DNA of 64,000 nucleotides from Deinococcus aetherius (GCF_025997855.1 NZ_AP026561.1:186001-250000); one strand, 5' to 3'; positions 29,313 to 43,041 are shown, numbered from the stretch's first letter. A program made the numbers and translations. Notes: generated by a model not told the origin, from the letters alone.

Positions 29313-29387
29313 GTGGGAAGTGGTGAGTGGGAGCTTCAGCGTGGTGCTTACGCCTCGGCTGCGCTTTTTCCACTCACCACTTCCCAC
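29313..29387. repeat. Palindromic intergenic element, copy B
   Basis: Perfect 18-base inverted repeat: GTGGGAAGTGGTGAGTGG at 29313-29330 and its complement at 29370-29387, with a 39-base centre. It fills the gap between the binding-protein and DppB-like genes and ends at the stop codon of the former. Confidence 0.75.
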
Positions 29388-31157
<1,770 letters not shown>

Positions 31158-31269
31158 GGAGACCTCCGGAGGTCGGCGCGAGATGGGAAGGACCTCAATT
31201 GTGGTTAAGGTTGGGCCTCAGAATAGGTCCGCCCCCCCTCCTCCGCAACCCTCGCCGCCCCGCAGCCCC

Positions 31270-31290
31270 CCGGGTGGTATGGTCACCCGG
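31270..31290. promoter_or_regulatory. Possible operator in the divergent dppA-like / anmK region
   Basis: Perfect 7-base inverted repeat CCGGGTG-7-CACCCGG. Its centre contains TATGGT (31278-31283), a possible -10 for anmK, so a protein bound here could block transcription. No regulator gene is adjacent. Confidence 0.4.
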
Positions 31291-31334
31291 ATGTCGCCCC
31301 CCCACTCCCGCCCCGTCGCTGCCCAGGTGAAACC

Positions 31335-32512
31335 GTGACCGCTCCCCGCGTCCTCGGCCTGATGAGCGGCACGAGCGCAGACGGGATCGACGCGGCGCTG
31401 CTGGAGTTGCCGGGGTGGCCCAAGTTGGGGGCCGGGGGGAGGTGGCCCGGCCTCCCCGGAGGTGTGCCGCGCGGGCGGGTCGTGGAGAATGTGTTTACCC
31501 CCTTCTCCCCCGAATTGCGGGCGGCGGTGCTGGCGGCGATGCGCGACGGGACGAACGCCGCCGACCTGACCCAGCTCCACTGGTGGCTGGGCGAGGTGCT
31601 GGCGGAGGCGGCCCTCCCGCTCGCCCCATCCGCCGACCTGATCGCCTCCCACGGGCAGACCATCCAACATCACTCACGGCCTGACCCGTCGCGCGGCTGG
31701 GTTCGGCCCGCCACCCTGCAACTCGGGGAGGCGGCGATGATCGCGGCGCGGACCGGAAAACCCGTCGTCGCCGACTTCCGCCCGGCGGACGTGGCAATCG
31801 GTGGGCTGGGGGCCCCCCTGGTCCCCTTCGCCGACTGGGCGCTCTTCGGGCAGGAGGGCAGGCGCCGGGCCGTCCACAACCTCGGCGGGATCAGCAACCT
31901 GACCTACCTGCCGGGGAAGGACCGTTCGGGCGTCCTCGCCTTCGACACCGGCCCCGGCAACTGTTTGCTCGACGAGGTGGCGGGCATAAACGGGCAGACC
32001 CACGACGAGGACGGGCGGCTCGCGGCGGCGGGGCGAGTTCACGAGGAGACGCTGGCCGTCTGGCTCGCGCACCCCGAATTGCAGACGCCCCCACCCAAGG
32101 CCACCGGGCGCGAGGTCTGGACCCTCGCCCGTCTCCCCCGTCCCGCCGACCTCGACCTCCCCGACCTCGCGGCGACGGCGACGGCCTTCACCGCACGCAC
32201 AGTCGCGGACGCCTACCAACGCTGGATCGTTCCGCATGGCCTGGATGAGATCGTGGTCGCGGGGGGTGGGGCGCGCAATCCTGTCCTCATGGCGGCCCTG
32301 CGCGCGGCCCTCTCTCCCATCCCCGTGCTCACCTTCGAGGAGGTGGGCTGGGCCGAACACGGCTTCACCGATGCCACGCGCGAGGCGGCGGCCTTCGCGT
32401 TCCTGGGCTACGCCCGGGCGCAGGGGTGGGCGAACACCCTCCCGCAGGTGACGGGGGCGCGGATGGGCGTGAGCGCCGGGAAACTCCTGCCCCCGCCCCC
32501 GGAGGACCAGCC

Positions 32513-32516
<4 letters not shown>
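31335..32516 (+). CDS. anmK: Anhydro-N-acetylmuramic acid kinase
   Basis: 393 aa. AnmK opens the 1,6-anhydro ring of anhydro-MurNAc and phosphorylates it to MurNAc-6-phosphate in murein recycling. The N-terminal signature [17 protein letters not shown], the phosphate-binding [13 protein letters not shown], the FDTGPGN motif and the [12 protein letters not shown] block are all present and the length is normal. GTG start with AGGTG upstream. It overlaps murQ by ATGA, so the two products of the pathway are made together. Confidence 0.95.
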
Positions 32517-33405
<889 letters not shown>

Positions 33406-33409
<4 letters not shown>

Positions 33410-34404
33410 TTCCCGGGCGCACCCGGAGCCTGCTCGACCAGGCCGTCGAACAACAGGGCCTGTGTGGAGCGGCCCTCGGCGTGGTGGACGCGGCTGGGCA
33501 GAGGGAGACCTACGGGCTGGGCCGGGCGGCGCGCGAGCCCGAACCGCATCCGCTGAGCGAGGGAACGTGGTGGGACCTCGCCAGCCTCACCAAGCCCCTC
33601 TTCACGGCGCGGGAGGTGCTGCGCGGGGTCGAGGACGGGCTGCTCGACCTGGGCGACCCCCTCACCGCCCACCTCCCCGACCTCGCGTGGATGCAGGAGA
33701 CGCCTCTGAAGGCCCGGACCCTGCGGCAACTTCTGACACACACCGCTGGTCTGCCCGCCTGGGCGCCCCTCTACACCTGGGGCGACGCGGCGACGATCCG
33801 CACCCGCCTCCTCCAGGAGCCCTGGCCCGTGAAGGAACCGGGGGAGGTCGTCTACAGCGACCTGGGGTACATGCTCCTCGGGACGGTGCTGGAGCGGGTG
33901 CGCGGGATGCCCCTGCGCGAGTTCGGGCTGGACGGGGGGCTGACCTTCACGCCCGACCCGGAGTGCAGCGCCGCCACCGAGCGTTGCCCATGGCGCGGCC
34001 GTATGCTGCGCGGCGAGACGCACGACGAGAACGCCTGGGCGCTGGGCGGCGTGGCGGGTCACGCGGGGCTATTCGGCACGCTCGCCGGGGTGCTCGGACA
34101 AGCAGAGGTGCTGCGCGGAGGCTGGCTCTCCCCCGCCGCGCAAGTCGCCGCCACCCGTCCACATACAGCGGGCCGCTCCCTCGCCTTCGTCACCGCTCAG
34201 CCGGGCTGGAGCGGCGGCAGCCTCTGCGGCGAGCGGGCCTTCGGGCACACCGGCTTCACGGGCACCGGGCTGTGGGTGGAGCCGGAACGCGACCTCGCGT
34301 GGGTGCTGCTCACCAACCGGGTTCACCCCTCGCGGCACGGCACGCTGGACATCCAGGCGCTGCGGCGCGCGGTGGGGAACACGCTGCTCGCGGCGCGGGC
34401 ATGA
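33406..34404 (+). CDS. Serine hydrolase of the beta-lactamase/PBP4B family (YfeW-like)
   Basis: 332 aa. The SxxK motif is Ser60-Leu-Thr-Lys63 (WDLASLTKPLFTAREVL), the second motif is Tyr150-Ser-Asp (YSDLGYMLLG), and the third KTG-like motif is HTG in FGHTGFTGTGLWVEP. All three active-site motifs of the class C beta-lactamase fold are present. In E. coli the murQ-murP operon also carries yfeW (PBP4B), so a role in trimming muropeptides is the best guess. No signal peptide is visible, so it may act in the cytoplasm. Confidence 0.85.
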
Positions 34405-34425
34405 AAAAACGCCCCTCGCGGGGCG
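34404..34425 (-). terminator. Rho-independent terminator of the HU gene
   Basis: On the minus strand CGCCCC-GCGA-GGGGCG is followed directly by TTTTTT (34409-34404). It lies 18 bases past the HU stop and overlaps the stop codon of the convergent serine hydrolase gene. Confidence 0.8.
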
Positions 34426-34442
34426 CCCGGATGCAGGAGTTC

Positions 34443-34901
34443 TTACTCGGCGACGGCGTTGTCGTCGGTGACGCCCAGCGCGCCCTTGAGGGTGGAGGCG
34501 ACCTTGAAGGCGACCTTCTTGCCCGCAGGAATCTGGATCTTCTCGCTGGTGCCGGGCCTGACCCCGGTGCGGGCGGCGGTGGCCTTGACGCTCAGGGTGC
34601 CCAGGCCGGGCAACCCCACGCTCTTGCCGCTGCGGATCGCGTCCACGACCACGCCCAGCATCGCGCTCACGGCTTCCTCGCTCTGCTTCTTGGTCAGGCC
34701 GGTCTTGTCGGCGACCTGCTCCACGAGCTGGGTCTTGGCGACCTTGCCGCTGCCACCCCGGGCCTCGCCGCCGCCGTTGCCGCCACCGGCGTTCGCGCTC
34801 GCCTCGTTCACGTCGTCGCGCTGGGCTTTGGCCGCGCCCCGCGTGGAGCCCTTGGCAGCGGCAGGCTTCTTGGCGGGGGCCTTCGTCGACTTTTTCGTCA
34901 T
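34443..34901 (-). CDS. hup: HU-family DNA-binding protein with long Lys/Ala-rich N-terminal tail
   Basis: 152 aa, against ~90 for ordinary HU. Residues 1-50 form a low-complexity tail ([20 protein letters not shown], then a Gly/Asn-rich stretch), and ~52-145 is the HU fold: [44 protein letters not shown], and the [18 protein letters not shown] arm. It compacts the nucleoid. Tailed HU is typical of Deinococcus. The ATG at 34901 is chosen as the tail start; one at 34913 is 4 codons upstream. No Shine-Dalgarno is visible, so it may be leaderless. Confidence 0.92.
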   Translation of the reverse strand: MTKKSTKAPAKKPAAAKGSTRGAAKAQRDDVNEASANAGGGNGGGEARGGSGKVAKTQLVEQVADKTGLTKKQSEEAVSAMLGVVVDAIRSGKSVGLPGLGTLSVKATAARTGVRPGTSEKIQIPAGKKVAFKVASTLKGALGVTDDNAVAE

Positions 34902-35268
34902 GGTGAGCAGCATGACATATGTTGCTCCGCTCGTGAAGGGGGGAGGAACGGAACAAGTCCCTCTGGCACGCATTCCTTAAGAAAGAGGCTATATTTTTGC
35001 CCTCCTGGCGCGCATTTTTGACGGAGTTCACTTATTCGGGCGGCGCCGGGTGTCCTCCAACCCCCACCCAGAGGGTCTCGCCGCCCCTTCGTCCCGGGAC
35101 AGGACAGGAATGCGCGGTCGTTGCTCGTCACGTGACGAGCAGGAGGATGGTCTGCGGGGACGTGCGCGCGGGCGCGGGTTTGCCCTACACTCTGGGCCAC
35201 ACGCCCTATACTCCCGCCCGCCAGCCGCCCCAGCGCGGCGGCCCGGCCCCTTTCCCCGGAGGTTTCCC
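34902..35268. other. Divergent promoter region between HU and acyl-CoA synthetase genes
   Basis: 367 bases. Next to HU it is AT-rich (CTATATTTTT near 34990), and this probably holds the HU promoter. Near the synthetase a TATACT box at 35207-35212 is a possible -10, without a good -35. The synthetase has a strong CCGGAGG site just before its ATG. Confidence 0.4.
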
Positions 35269-36957
<1,689 letters not shown>

Positions 36958-36969
36958 ACCTGCCAAAGA

Positions 36970-37004
36970 GGAAGGAGGGGCCGCGCGACCTGGCCCCTCC
37001 TTCC
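36970..37004. terminator. Bidirectional terminator
   Basis: 13-base perfect stem GGAAGGAGGGGCC / GGCCCCTCCTTCC with a 9-base loop, flanked by AAAGA on the left and CCTTTG on the right. It lies between the convergent synthetase and YhgE genes. Confidence 0.7.
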
Positions 37005-37026
37005 CTTTGCCTGTGGAGGCCTTCTC

Positions 37027-39603
37027 CTACCCCTGCCCCTCGCTCAGGATCGCGGGCCGGACCCGCCCGTCGGGGACGAACAACCAGCGGCGGCCGAGCA
37101 GGGAGAGCGCGGCGGCGACGAGGGCGATGAGGGCGAGGCGGCCCAGGGCGGGGGCGTACACCCCGTCGTAGGAGCCGAAGATCGTGGCGCGCAGGGCCTC
37201 CACGGTGTCGGCGATGGGGATGACGCGGTTCAGAGCCTGGAAGAGGGGGCCGGAGAGTTCTACTGGGTAGGTGCCCCCGCTCGCCGCGAGCTGCACGATC
37301 AGGAGGATCAGGGCGAGGAGCCGCCCCGCGCTTCCCAGCAGGGTGACGAGGGCGAGCACGACGGCGAGGAAGGTCAGGCTGCTCGCCACGCTCGTCAGGA
37401 GCACGCCGCCGGGGTTGCCGTACTCCACCCCCAGGAGGTGAACGCCCAGCACGACGAGGAGCGCCTGCGCCGTCACCACCAGGGCGGGCACGGCGGCCTT
37501 GCGCAGCACGCGGGCGAGATGGCGCGTGCCCCGCCCGCTCTCCGGCAGCGTGGTGTACGGGAACACGAAGGTCGTGAGGGTCACGCCCACCCACAGGGCC
37601 AGCGCCATGAAGTACGGGGCGAAGGCGGTGCCGTTGTTCGGCACGGCGGCGGTCCTCTCCTCCCGCACCTGCACGCTCTGCGCGAGGCCGTCCGGGTCGC
37701 CCACGAGGGTGCCCACGTCCGGGGGAATCTTCGCGTACAACTCGTCCAGGCCCTCGTGCAGGCGGGCCGTTCCAACCTGGAGGTCGCCCGCGCCGCTTGC
37801 CAGGTCCCGCGCGCCGCTCTCGACCCGGGCCGCGCCCCCCGCGAGGTCGCCGCTCTTCCGCGCAAGGGTGCCCGCACCGTCCCGCAACTCGTTCAGACCG
37901 GCCCGCGCCGGGAGTTGCTCGGTGATCTGCCCCAGCGCGGACTTCAGCCGTATGTTGCCGTCGGCGAGGCGGTTCACGCCCGATTGGAGGCCCTTCGTCC
38001 CAGTCTGGAGTTGGCGGGCCCCCAGCGCCACCTCACCCGCGCGGGCGGCGAGGGTCTTCGCCCCGGTCTGGAGCTTCCCTGCCCCCGCCTGGAGCCCGGC
38101 GGTTCCGGTGGCGAGCGCCCGGCTTCCCTCGGCGAGCTTCTGGGCCCCCGTGGCCGCCTCCCCCGTCCGGGCGGCGAGGGTGGCCGCGCCCTCCCGCAGG
38201 GTCTCCGCCCCAGCCTGAAGCTGGGAGGTGGCGGCGGCCAGGGTCTTCGTTCCCCCCACGAGTCCGCCCGCCCCCTGCGCGGCCTTCCCGGCGCCCCCAG
38301 CCAGGGTCGCGGCCCCGCTCTGAAGGTCCCGGGCGCCCTGGGCGAGAGGTGTGCCGGGGGCAGCGGCCTGAGCCCCCGCCGCGAGCTTTTCGGCGCCAAC
38401 AGACAGATCACGCGCGCCGTCTGCCAGACCATCCACCCCCTGATCAAGGATGGGCGCCTGGGCGGCGAGTTGGTCCGCCCCCGCATTCACCCGGGCTGCG
38501 CCGCCCGCGAGGTTCGCCGCTCCACCGGAAAGCTCGGACGCGCCCTTCCGAAGCTGCCCCAACCCGTCCGTGAGTCCCGGCGCCCGGGCGGCGAGCCCGG
38601 TGGCCCCGGTGTTCACCCGGCCCGCACCTGCCGAGAGGTCCCCCGCTCCCTTTGCGAGGTGTTCTGCCCCAGCCGCAAGCGCCGTCATGCCGTCCGCGAG
38701 GCGAGTGCTGCCGGTGACGAGCCTCCCGGCTCCCGCCCGCAGGGGGGCCAGTTGCGCCTGACCGGGAGCGGCGGCCTCGACCTTCCGCAGGGCGTCGCCG
38801 AGTTTTGCGCTGCCCCCTGTGAGGCGAGTGACGCCGCCGGAGAGGTCCTTCGCCCCTGTGGACAGTGCCCGCGCGCCCTCGCTCACCCGGGCCGTACCCT
38901 CCGCCAGCGTCCCCGCTCCGCTCGCCAGCCGTCCAGCTCCCTCGTCGAGGCTCGCGGCCCCATCGCGCAGTTTCCCGGTGGCCGCCTTCAGGCTCGCGAA
39001 GCCCCGCCCCACGTCCTTCAACCGGGTCTGCACGACCTCCCAGCGGTTTGTGCCCAGGCGCGCGTTGATGTCCTCGGCGAGGGTCTGGGCGACGTTTCGT
39101 CCCACCCGGCTGGCGAAGTAGCTCGTGCCCTCGGCGGTGTAGAGGTGCAGGAGGCCGTGTTCGCGGCGCTCGCCGTTCACCGCGCGTCGGCTGAAGTCGG
39201 CGGGAAAGGTCAGCGCGAAGTACACCTGCCCGGCCCGGACGGCGGCCTGCGCCTCGGCCTCGGTGCGGTAGGAGACAAGCCTCACGGGCGGGTCCTCGCG
39301 CAATTTTGCCAGCGTCTGCGTCCCCACGTTGACCGACCGGCCCTCCCGCGTCGTCCCCCGGTCGAGGTTCACGACGGCGACGGGCAGGTCCCCCAGGTTC
39401 CCGTACGGGTCCCACACGCTGCCCAGGTACACGGTTGAGTACAGCAGGGGCACGGCGGTGATCGCCAGCGTGCCCAGCCACATCAGCGGATGCCGCCACA
39501 GCCCCCGCTCGGCGGGCGTGAGGACGCGCAGGTCGTCCCGCAGGGAGCGGCGCGGTCGTCTTCCGTGAGGTGGGGGGGTGAGAGGAGAGGACGAGTCGGT
39601 CAT
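37027..39603 (-). CDS. YhgE/Pip-family membrane protein with a very long repeat region
   Basis: 858 aa. One TM helix lies near the N-terminus (MWLGTLAITAVPLLYSTVYL). An extracytoplasmic domain follows with VAVVNLDRGTT and YFALTFPADFSRR. A ~430-residue array of short repeats of the type Leu-x2-Gly-Ala-x3-Leu-Ala-x-Gly comes next, predicted to form a long coiled rod. About five C-terminal TM helices of the ABC-2-like Pip domain complete it. Family members include the B. subtilis YueB phage receptor and ESX-associated proteins; exporter function is uncertain. The ATG at 39603 follows GGGAGTGAAG. The divergent TetR gene likely represses it. Confidence 0.88.
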   Translation of the reverse strand: MTDSSSPLTPPPHGRRPRRSLRDDLRVLTPAERGLWRHPLMWLGTLAITAVPLLYSTVYLGSVWDPYGNLGDLPVAVVNLDRGTTREGRSVNVGTQTLAKLREDPPVRLVSYRTEAEAQAAVRAGQVYFALTFPADFSRRAVNGERREHGLLHLYTAEGTSYFASRVGRNVAQTLAEDINARLGTNRWEVVQTRLKDVGRGFASLKAATGKLRDGAASLDEGAGRLASGAGTLAEGTARVSEGARALSTGAKDLSGGVTRLTGGSAKLGDALRKVEAAAPGQAQLAPLRAGAGRLVTGSTRLADGMTALAAGAEHLAKGAGDLSAGAGRVNTGATGLAARAPGLTDGLGQLRKGASELSGGAANLAGGAARVNAGADQLAAQAPILDQGVDGLADGARDLSVGAEKLAAGAQAAAPGTPLAQGARDLQSGAATLAGGAGKAAQGAGGLVGGTKTLAAATSQLQAGAETLREGAATLAARTGEAATGAQKLAEGSRALATGTAGLQAGAGKLQTGAKTLAARAGEVALGARQLQTGTKGLQSGVNRLADGNIRLKSALGQITEQLPARAGLNELRDGAGTLARKSGDLAGGAARVESGARDLASGAGDLQVGTARLHEGLDELYAKIPPDVGTLVGDPDGLAQSVQVREERTAAVPNNGTAFAPYFMALALWVGVTLTTFVFPYTTLPESGRGTRHLARVLRKAAVPALVVTAQALLVVLGVHLLGVEYGNPGGVLLTSVASSLTFLAVVLALVTLLGSAGRLLALILLIVQLAASGGTYPVELSGPLFQALNRVIPIADTVEALRATIFGSYDGVYAPALGRLALIALVAAALSLLGRRWLFVPDGRVRPAILSEGQG

Positions 39604-39624
39604 GGGTCCAGTCTTCACTCCCTG

Positions 39625-39644
39625 TTGACAGATTGTCAAGTGAC
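39625..39644. promoter_or_regulatory. Probable TetR operator
   Basis: Perfect inverted repeat TTGACA-GAT-TGTCAA (39625-39639) overlapped by GTCA-AG-TGAC (39635-39644). It lies between the divergent YhgE and TetR genes and covers the -35 of the TetR promoter, the usual autoregulatory layout. Confidence 0.65.
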
Positions 39645-39668
39645 AGAGCGTCAGAGAGGATGTACGCT
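39640..39668 (+). promoter_or_regulatory. Leaderless promoter of the TetR gene
   Basis: GTGACA (39640-39645), a 17-base spacer, TACGCT (39663-39668), then 6 bases to the ATG at 39675. No Shine-Dalgarno is present. Confidence 0.6.
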
Positions 39669-39674
39669 GGGCCC

Positions 39675-40256
39675 ATGACCGGCCTTTCTAAACGCCTCGC
39701 GTCCACCGACCGCCGAGCGCAGATTCTCGACGCCGCCGAGGCCCTGTTTATTGAGCGGGGGTTCGAGGGCGTGTCCATGCCCGACCTCGCCGGGCGGCTG
39801 GGTACGTCGCGGCCCACGATCTACACCTACTTCACCTCCACGGAGGCGATGCTCGCCGCGCTGCTCGAACGGCGGCTGGGGGCGCTGTGGGAGCGCGTCG
39901 CGCCCCTGCTCCCGCAACTCGCCACGGGCGGGGCGGAGGAGTTCGCGCACCTCACCCGAGAGCTGCTGCACGAGCGCGAGCTGCTGCTGCTCCTCCACAG
40001 CGGGGGCGGCCCGACCTTCCAAGCCCACCGCCGGGCCTTCCTGCACGGGCTGGAGACGCGGCTGGAGGCCCACCGCCCCGCCCTGCCGGAGCGCCGCCCC
40101 CACCTCCTGCGCCTCGTGATCCTGACGCTGGAGGCCGCCACCCTGGCCGCCCTGCACGGCGAGTTGCCGGGAGGGGGCGACCTGCCGGAGACCCTCGGGG
40201 CCTTCGTGCGCGGGGGGATGGACCGGGTGCTGGGGTGCGGGCAGGAGGGGAGTTAG
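39675..40256 (+). CDS. TetR-family transcriptional regulator
   Basis: 193 aa. The N-terminal helix-turn-helix is clear: RRAQILDAAEALFIERGFEG, then VSMPDLAGRLGTSRPTIYTYF. The C-terminal ligand domain is helical and divergent (LEAATLAALHGELPGGGDLP). It is divergent from the YhgE/Pip gene with a palindrome between them, so it most likely represses that gene and itself. Its end overlaps the convergent ArsR-like gene by 4 bases (TTAG). Confidence 0.92.
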   Translation: MTGLSKRLASTDRRAQILDAAEALFIERGFEGVSMPDLAGRLGTSRPTIYTYFTSTEAMLAALLERRLGALWERVAPLLPQLATGGAEEFAHLTRELLHERELLLLLHSGGGPTFQAHRRAFLHGLETRLEAHRPALPERRPHLLRLVILTLEAATLAALHGELPGGGDLPETLGAFVRGGMDRVLGCGQEGS

Positions 40257-40945
40257 CCGGGGTCGGCGCCGAGGAAGCTGCTGACATCGCGGCTCACCCC
40301 ACGGAAGTGCGCCGGGTCGTGCTGCAGGGCTCCACGCGAGGCGAGCAGGGTGACGGTGCAAACTTCGCCGCGATCACCACCGAGGTCTTGCCGCCCCTCA
40401 GCGGCGGCCTCATCGAGGAGGGCACTTATGGCCTGAACCAGAGAGCGATACCGCTCCCGAGACAACCGCAGGCTCAAGGCATCGAGGTGAGGGGGATGGC
40501 TTTCCTGAGCGGGGTGGGTGGGCAAAGGCGGGAGCGGGGCAGGCCGCTCGCGGTCGCCGAAACCCACGATCTCCTCGTCCCCTTCATGGCTCTGTCTCCA
40601 GGCACGTCCATAGGCTCTCAGGAAGGTGGAGGTCAGCGCCTGCACCAGGGCGTCTTTCCCCTCGCCGTCCAGCGGCGGAAGGAGAGCAAACGGAAAGCGA
40701 AACTCCCGCGCCACGAGTTGCAAGAACATCTTCCCACCCTCGCGCCTCACCTCCCGCAACAGGCCAAACTCCATCAACTTCCGGGCGTGGTGATGGACGA
40801 GATTCGCCGGTTGCCCCAGCGTCACCGCCACGTCGCTCGGCGAGGCGGGCGAGAGGAAGCGGCCCAGAAGTTCGATGTCTCCCCGCAGCGCACGGGCCTG
40901 GGCGGGGTCGGAGACGCGGAGCACGTCCAATTGTTCACTCGTCAT
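40253..40945 (-). CDS. ArsR-like winged-helix regulator
   Basis: 230 aa. The N-terminal ~90 residues form a winged helix of ArsR type (QARALRGDIELLGRFL, SPSDVAVTLGQPANLVHHHA, RKLMEFGLLREVRREGGK). The rest is a helical domain of unknown role (LTSTFLRAYGRAWRQSHEGDEE ... RYRSLVQAISALLDEAAAEG), as in DUF4325-free ArsR proteins that sense unknown ligands. No metal-binding Cys cluster is present, so it is unlikely to be a metal sensor. The target is unknown; the esterase gene upstream on the same strand, 24 bases away, reads into it and may share its message. Confidence 0.75.
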   Translation of the reverse strand: MTSEQLDVLRVSDPAQARALRGDIELLGRFLSPASPSDVAVTLGQPANLVHHHARKLMEFGLLREVRREGGKMFLQLVAREFRFPFALLPPLDGEGKDALVQALTSTFLRAYGRAWRQSHEGDEEIVGFGDRERPAPLPPLPTHPAQESHPPHLDALSLRLSRERYRSLVQAISALLDEAAAEGRQDLGGDRGEVCTVTLLASRGALQHDPAHFRGVSRDVSSFLGADPG

Positions 40946-40969
40946 GCCCGCAGGATGACGGGAAGGGTT

Positions 40970-41947
40970 TCAGTCGGCGACGGTGGAGGCTGAAAGGTTC
41001 GAGCCGGCGGATTCCTTGCCCTCCGACAACTCCGCCTTCAACCACCCCGCCGCCCGGTCCATCAGCTCGGCGGCGGCGGGCGAGAGGGCCGTCATGTTGG
41101 CGAAGCCGTGGATCATGCCGGGGCCGGGCTGGTGCTCGGCGCGCACGCCCGCCTGCCGCAGCGCCTCGGCGTAGGCGATTCCCTCGTCGCGCAGGGGGTC
41201 GAACTCGGCGGTCAGCACCAGGGCGGGCGGGAGATCGTGAAGCTGGGCGGCGTGGAGGGGGCTGACGTGCGGGTGCGCGGCGTGGGCGGGGTCGGCGAGG
41301 TACATCTGGCCGAAGAAGGTCATGCGCTCCTCGGTCAGGAAGTACCCCTGGCCGTTCTCGCGGCGGCTGGGGTAGCGGTCCACGTTGACGAAGTCGGCGG
41401 CGGGGTAGATCAGGAGTTGGGCCCTGACCGCCGGACCGCCCTCGTCCCGGGCCCGCTGGGTGCAGGCGATGCACAGGCTCGCGCCCGCGCTGTCGCCCGC
41501 CACGGCGAGGCGGGAGGTGTCGGCGCCCAGTTCCTCCCCGTGAGCAGCCGCCCACACGAGCGCGGCGTAGGCATCGTCCACGGGGGCGGGAAAGCGGTGC
41601 TCGGGCGCGAGGCGGTACTCGACGCTGAGGACGGCGGTATTTGCCCCCGCGCACAGCTCGCGACACACATGGTCGTGCGTCTCGATGGAGTACGCGACGA
41701 AGCCGCCCCCGTGGAAGAACACGGTCAGGGAGTGCGGTCCCTCCCCCACCGGGGTGTAGAGCCGCGCGGGCAGTTCGGAGGCCGGGCCGGGAATAGTCAG
41801 GTCGCGCGTCCCGGCGATGGTCACGTCGCGCTTGGGCGAGCGGGCCGCGCCCTCGATTACAGCGGCTCGCATCTCCTCCAGCCCGTTCGGCTGGGGCGCG
41901 GCGGCGAACTGGAGCAGGACTTCTTTCAGGTGGGGGTCGAGGGGCAT
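40970..41947 (-). CDS. Alpha/beta hydrolase, hormone-sensitive-lipase family esterase
   Basis: 325 aa. Oxyanion-hole motif His79-Gly-Gly-Gly-Phe, nucleophile Ser153 in GDSAG, catalytic Asp in LTAEFDPLRDEG and His in GPGMIHGF, all in the order and spacing of HSL/acetyl-hydrolase esterases. It hydrolyses short or medium acyl esters in the cytoplasm. AAAGGAAC precedes the ATG. It lies 20 bases after the histidine phosphatase gene on the same strand, and the ArsR-like gene follows it. Confidence 0.92.
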   Translation of the reverse strand: MPLDPHLKEVLLQFAAAPQPNGLEEMRAAVIEGAARSPKRDVTIAGTRDLTIPGPASELPARLYTPVGEGPHSLTVFFHGGGFVAYSIETHDHVCRELCAGANTAVLSVEYRLAPEHRFPAPVDDAYAALVWAAAHGEELGADTSRLAVAGDSAGASLCIACTQRARDEGGPAVRAQLLIYPAADFVNVDRYPSRRENGQGYFLTEERMTFFGQMYLADPAHAAHPHVSPLHAAQLHDLPPALVLTAEFDPLRDEGIAYAEALRQAGVRAEHQPGPGMIHGFANMTALSPAAAELMDRAAGWLKAELSEGKESAGSNLSASTVAD

Positions 41948-41967
41948 GGATGTTCCTTTCGCGGCGC

Positions 41968-42672
41968 CTAGCGCCAGGAGGTGAGATCGGGGCCGAGGTG
42001 CCCAATTTCGTTGAAGGAGTCGAGGCTGGACCGCCCGCCACCGTAGGTGATACGGGTGAGGCTGCCGTTCCTGACCCGCCAGTTCAAGGTCAGGGCCGAG
42101 TCGTCGGGGGCGCGCAGGACGGCGGCGACGGTGACGCCGATGACCCCGCCCGAGGAGAAGGCGAGGACGGTGCGGCCCGACGGCCCGGCGAGCAGTTCCC
42201 GCAGGAAGGCGTGGACGCGGGCGCGGAAGGCGGCCCAGGTCTCCACCTCCGCGTGCGCCACCTCACCCCGCAGGTACGCCCCCGCGAGAGGTTCGAGCAT
42301 CCGCTGAAAGTAGCGGTTGCGCTCCGGCCCGCCCCTTCCCTCCTCCGAGGCGCGCAGCAGGGCGGCGAAGGCCGGATCACGGGCGGCGAGGAGCGGCCCC
42401 AGGGTGCGGATCAGGCCGTCGCCGTCGTACTCGGCGAGACGCGGGTCCACCACGGGCTCGGGCCAATCTCCCCCCGCCGCCTGGGCTGCCAGCCGGGCGC
42501 TCTCCCGCTGCCGCACGAGCGAGCCGCAGAACACGTCCGTGGGCTCCACCCCCGACTCGGCGAGGAAGGCGCCCACCGCACGGGCCTGTTCCTCCCCCAG
42601 CCGCGAGAGGCGGTCGGTGTCGGCCTCGAAGGGGGTGGCCTGCCCGTGACGGACGAGGATCAGAGTGCTCAA
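41968..42672 (-). CDS. Histidine phosphatase (phosphoglycerate-mutase-like)
   Basis: 234 aa. The catalytic RHG is at the N-terminus (STLILVRHGQATPFEADTDRL), with FCGSLVRQRESARL, Glu in DPRLAEYDGDGL and a late VLAFSSGGVIGVTVA in place of the usual second-His block. The canonical second catalytic His (…SHG…) is replaced by Ser-Gly-Gly, which may reduce activity. The TTG start at 42672 is chosen because homology begins there; an ATG at 42762 would add 30 residues without family resemblance. Substrate unknown. Confidence 0.75.
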   Translation of the reverse strand: MSTLILVRHGQATPFEADTDRLSRLGEEQARAVGAFLAESGVEPTDVFCGSLVRQRESARLAAQAAGGDWPEPVVDPRLAEYDGDGLIRTLGPLLAARDPAFAALLRASEEGRGGPERNRYFQRMLEPLAGAYLRGEVAHAEVETWAAFRARVHAFLRELLAGPSGRTVLAFSSGGVIGVTVAAVLRAPDDSALTLNWRVRNGSLTRITYGGGRSSLDSFNEIGHLGPDLTSWR

Positions 42673-43041
42673 GCGGGCGCCCCCGGCGTGAGGATCAGCG
42701 ACGGTCGGATTTCGGCGTGGGGCACGTCGGGCAGGGTAGCGCACGGGACCGACCGTCGGCATCAGGACGACCTTGAGGAAGGGCAGCCACGTCCAGGCCG
42801 CCCGGGCGAACGCCGAACGGGGCAGGTCACCGGTAGGAGGCCTGGCAGAGTGACTGTGTTCCACTCACGAAAGCGGAGTGCGCCTCACCCACACCGGAGG
42901 GTGCGACGGCTCCGGGACAGGGGGAGCACAGGATGGGAGCATGGCACCCACGTATTGGAACGTGCCCGGGCGGCGGGAACGTTCGCCGGACATCTCCTTC
43001 ACCAGCTCCGGGGCTCCAAGACGGATGAGGGGAGGCCGTGC
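42673..43041. other. Upstream region of the cas operon
   Basis: 369 bases between divergent genes. Two direct repeats GGAACGT at 42957-42963 and 42976-42982 are 19 bases apart; the second is part of GAACGTTC. No good -35/-10 was seen. GGGGAGG stands just before the cas3 ATG. Confidence 0.4.

Noticed and set aside
34897..34925. TATGTCAT near the HU start as a radiation/desiccation response motif
   Set aside because: Only part of the 17-base motif TTATGTCATTGACATAA is present and the second half is missing.
38349..39568. Plus-strand frames inside the YhgE gene
   Set aside because: Shadows of the repeat-rich minus-strand gene; the repeat periodicity only makes sense in the YhgE frame.
41950..43041. 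Very long open frame running into cas3 from upstream (1133 codons)
   Set aside because: It is the stop-poor antisense frame of the histidine phosphatase gene; cas3 homology and a ribosome site begin at 43042.
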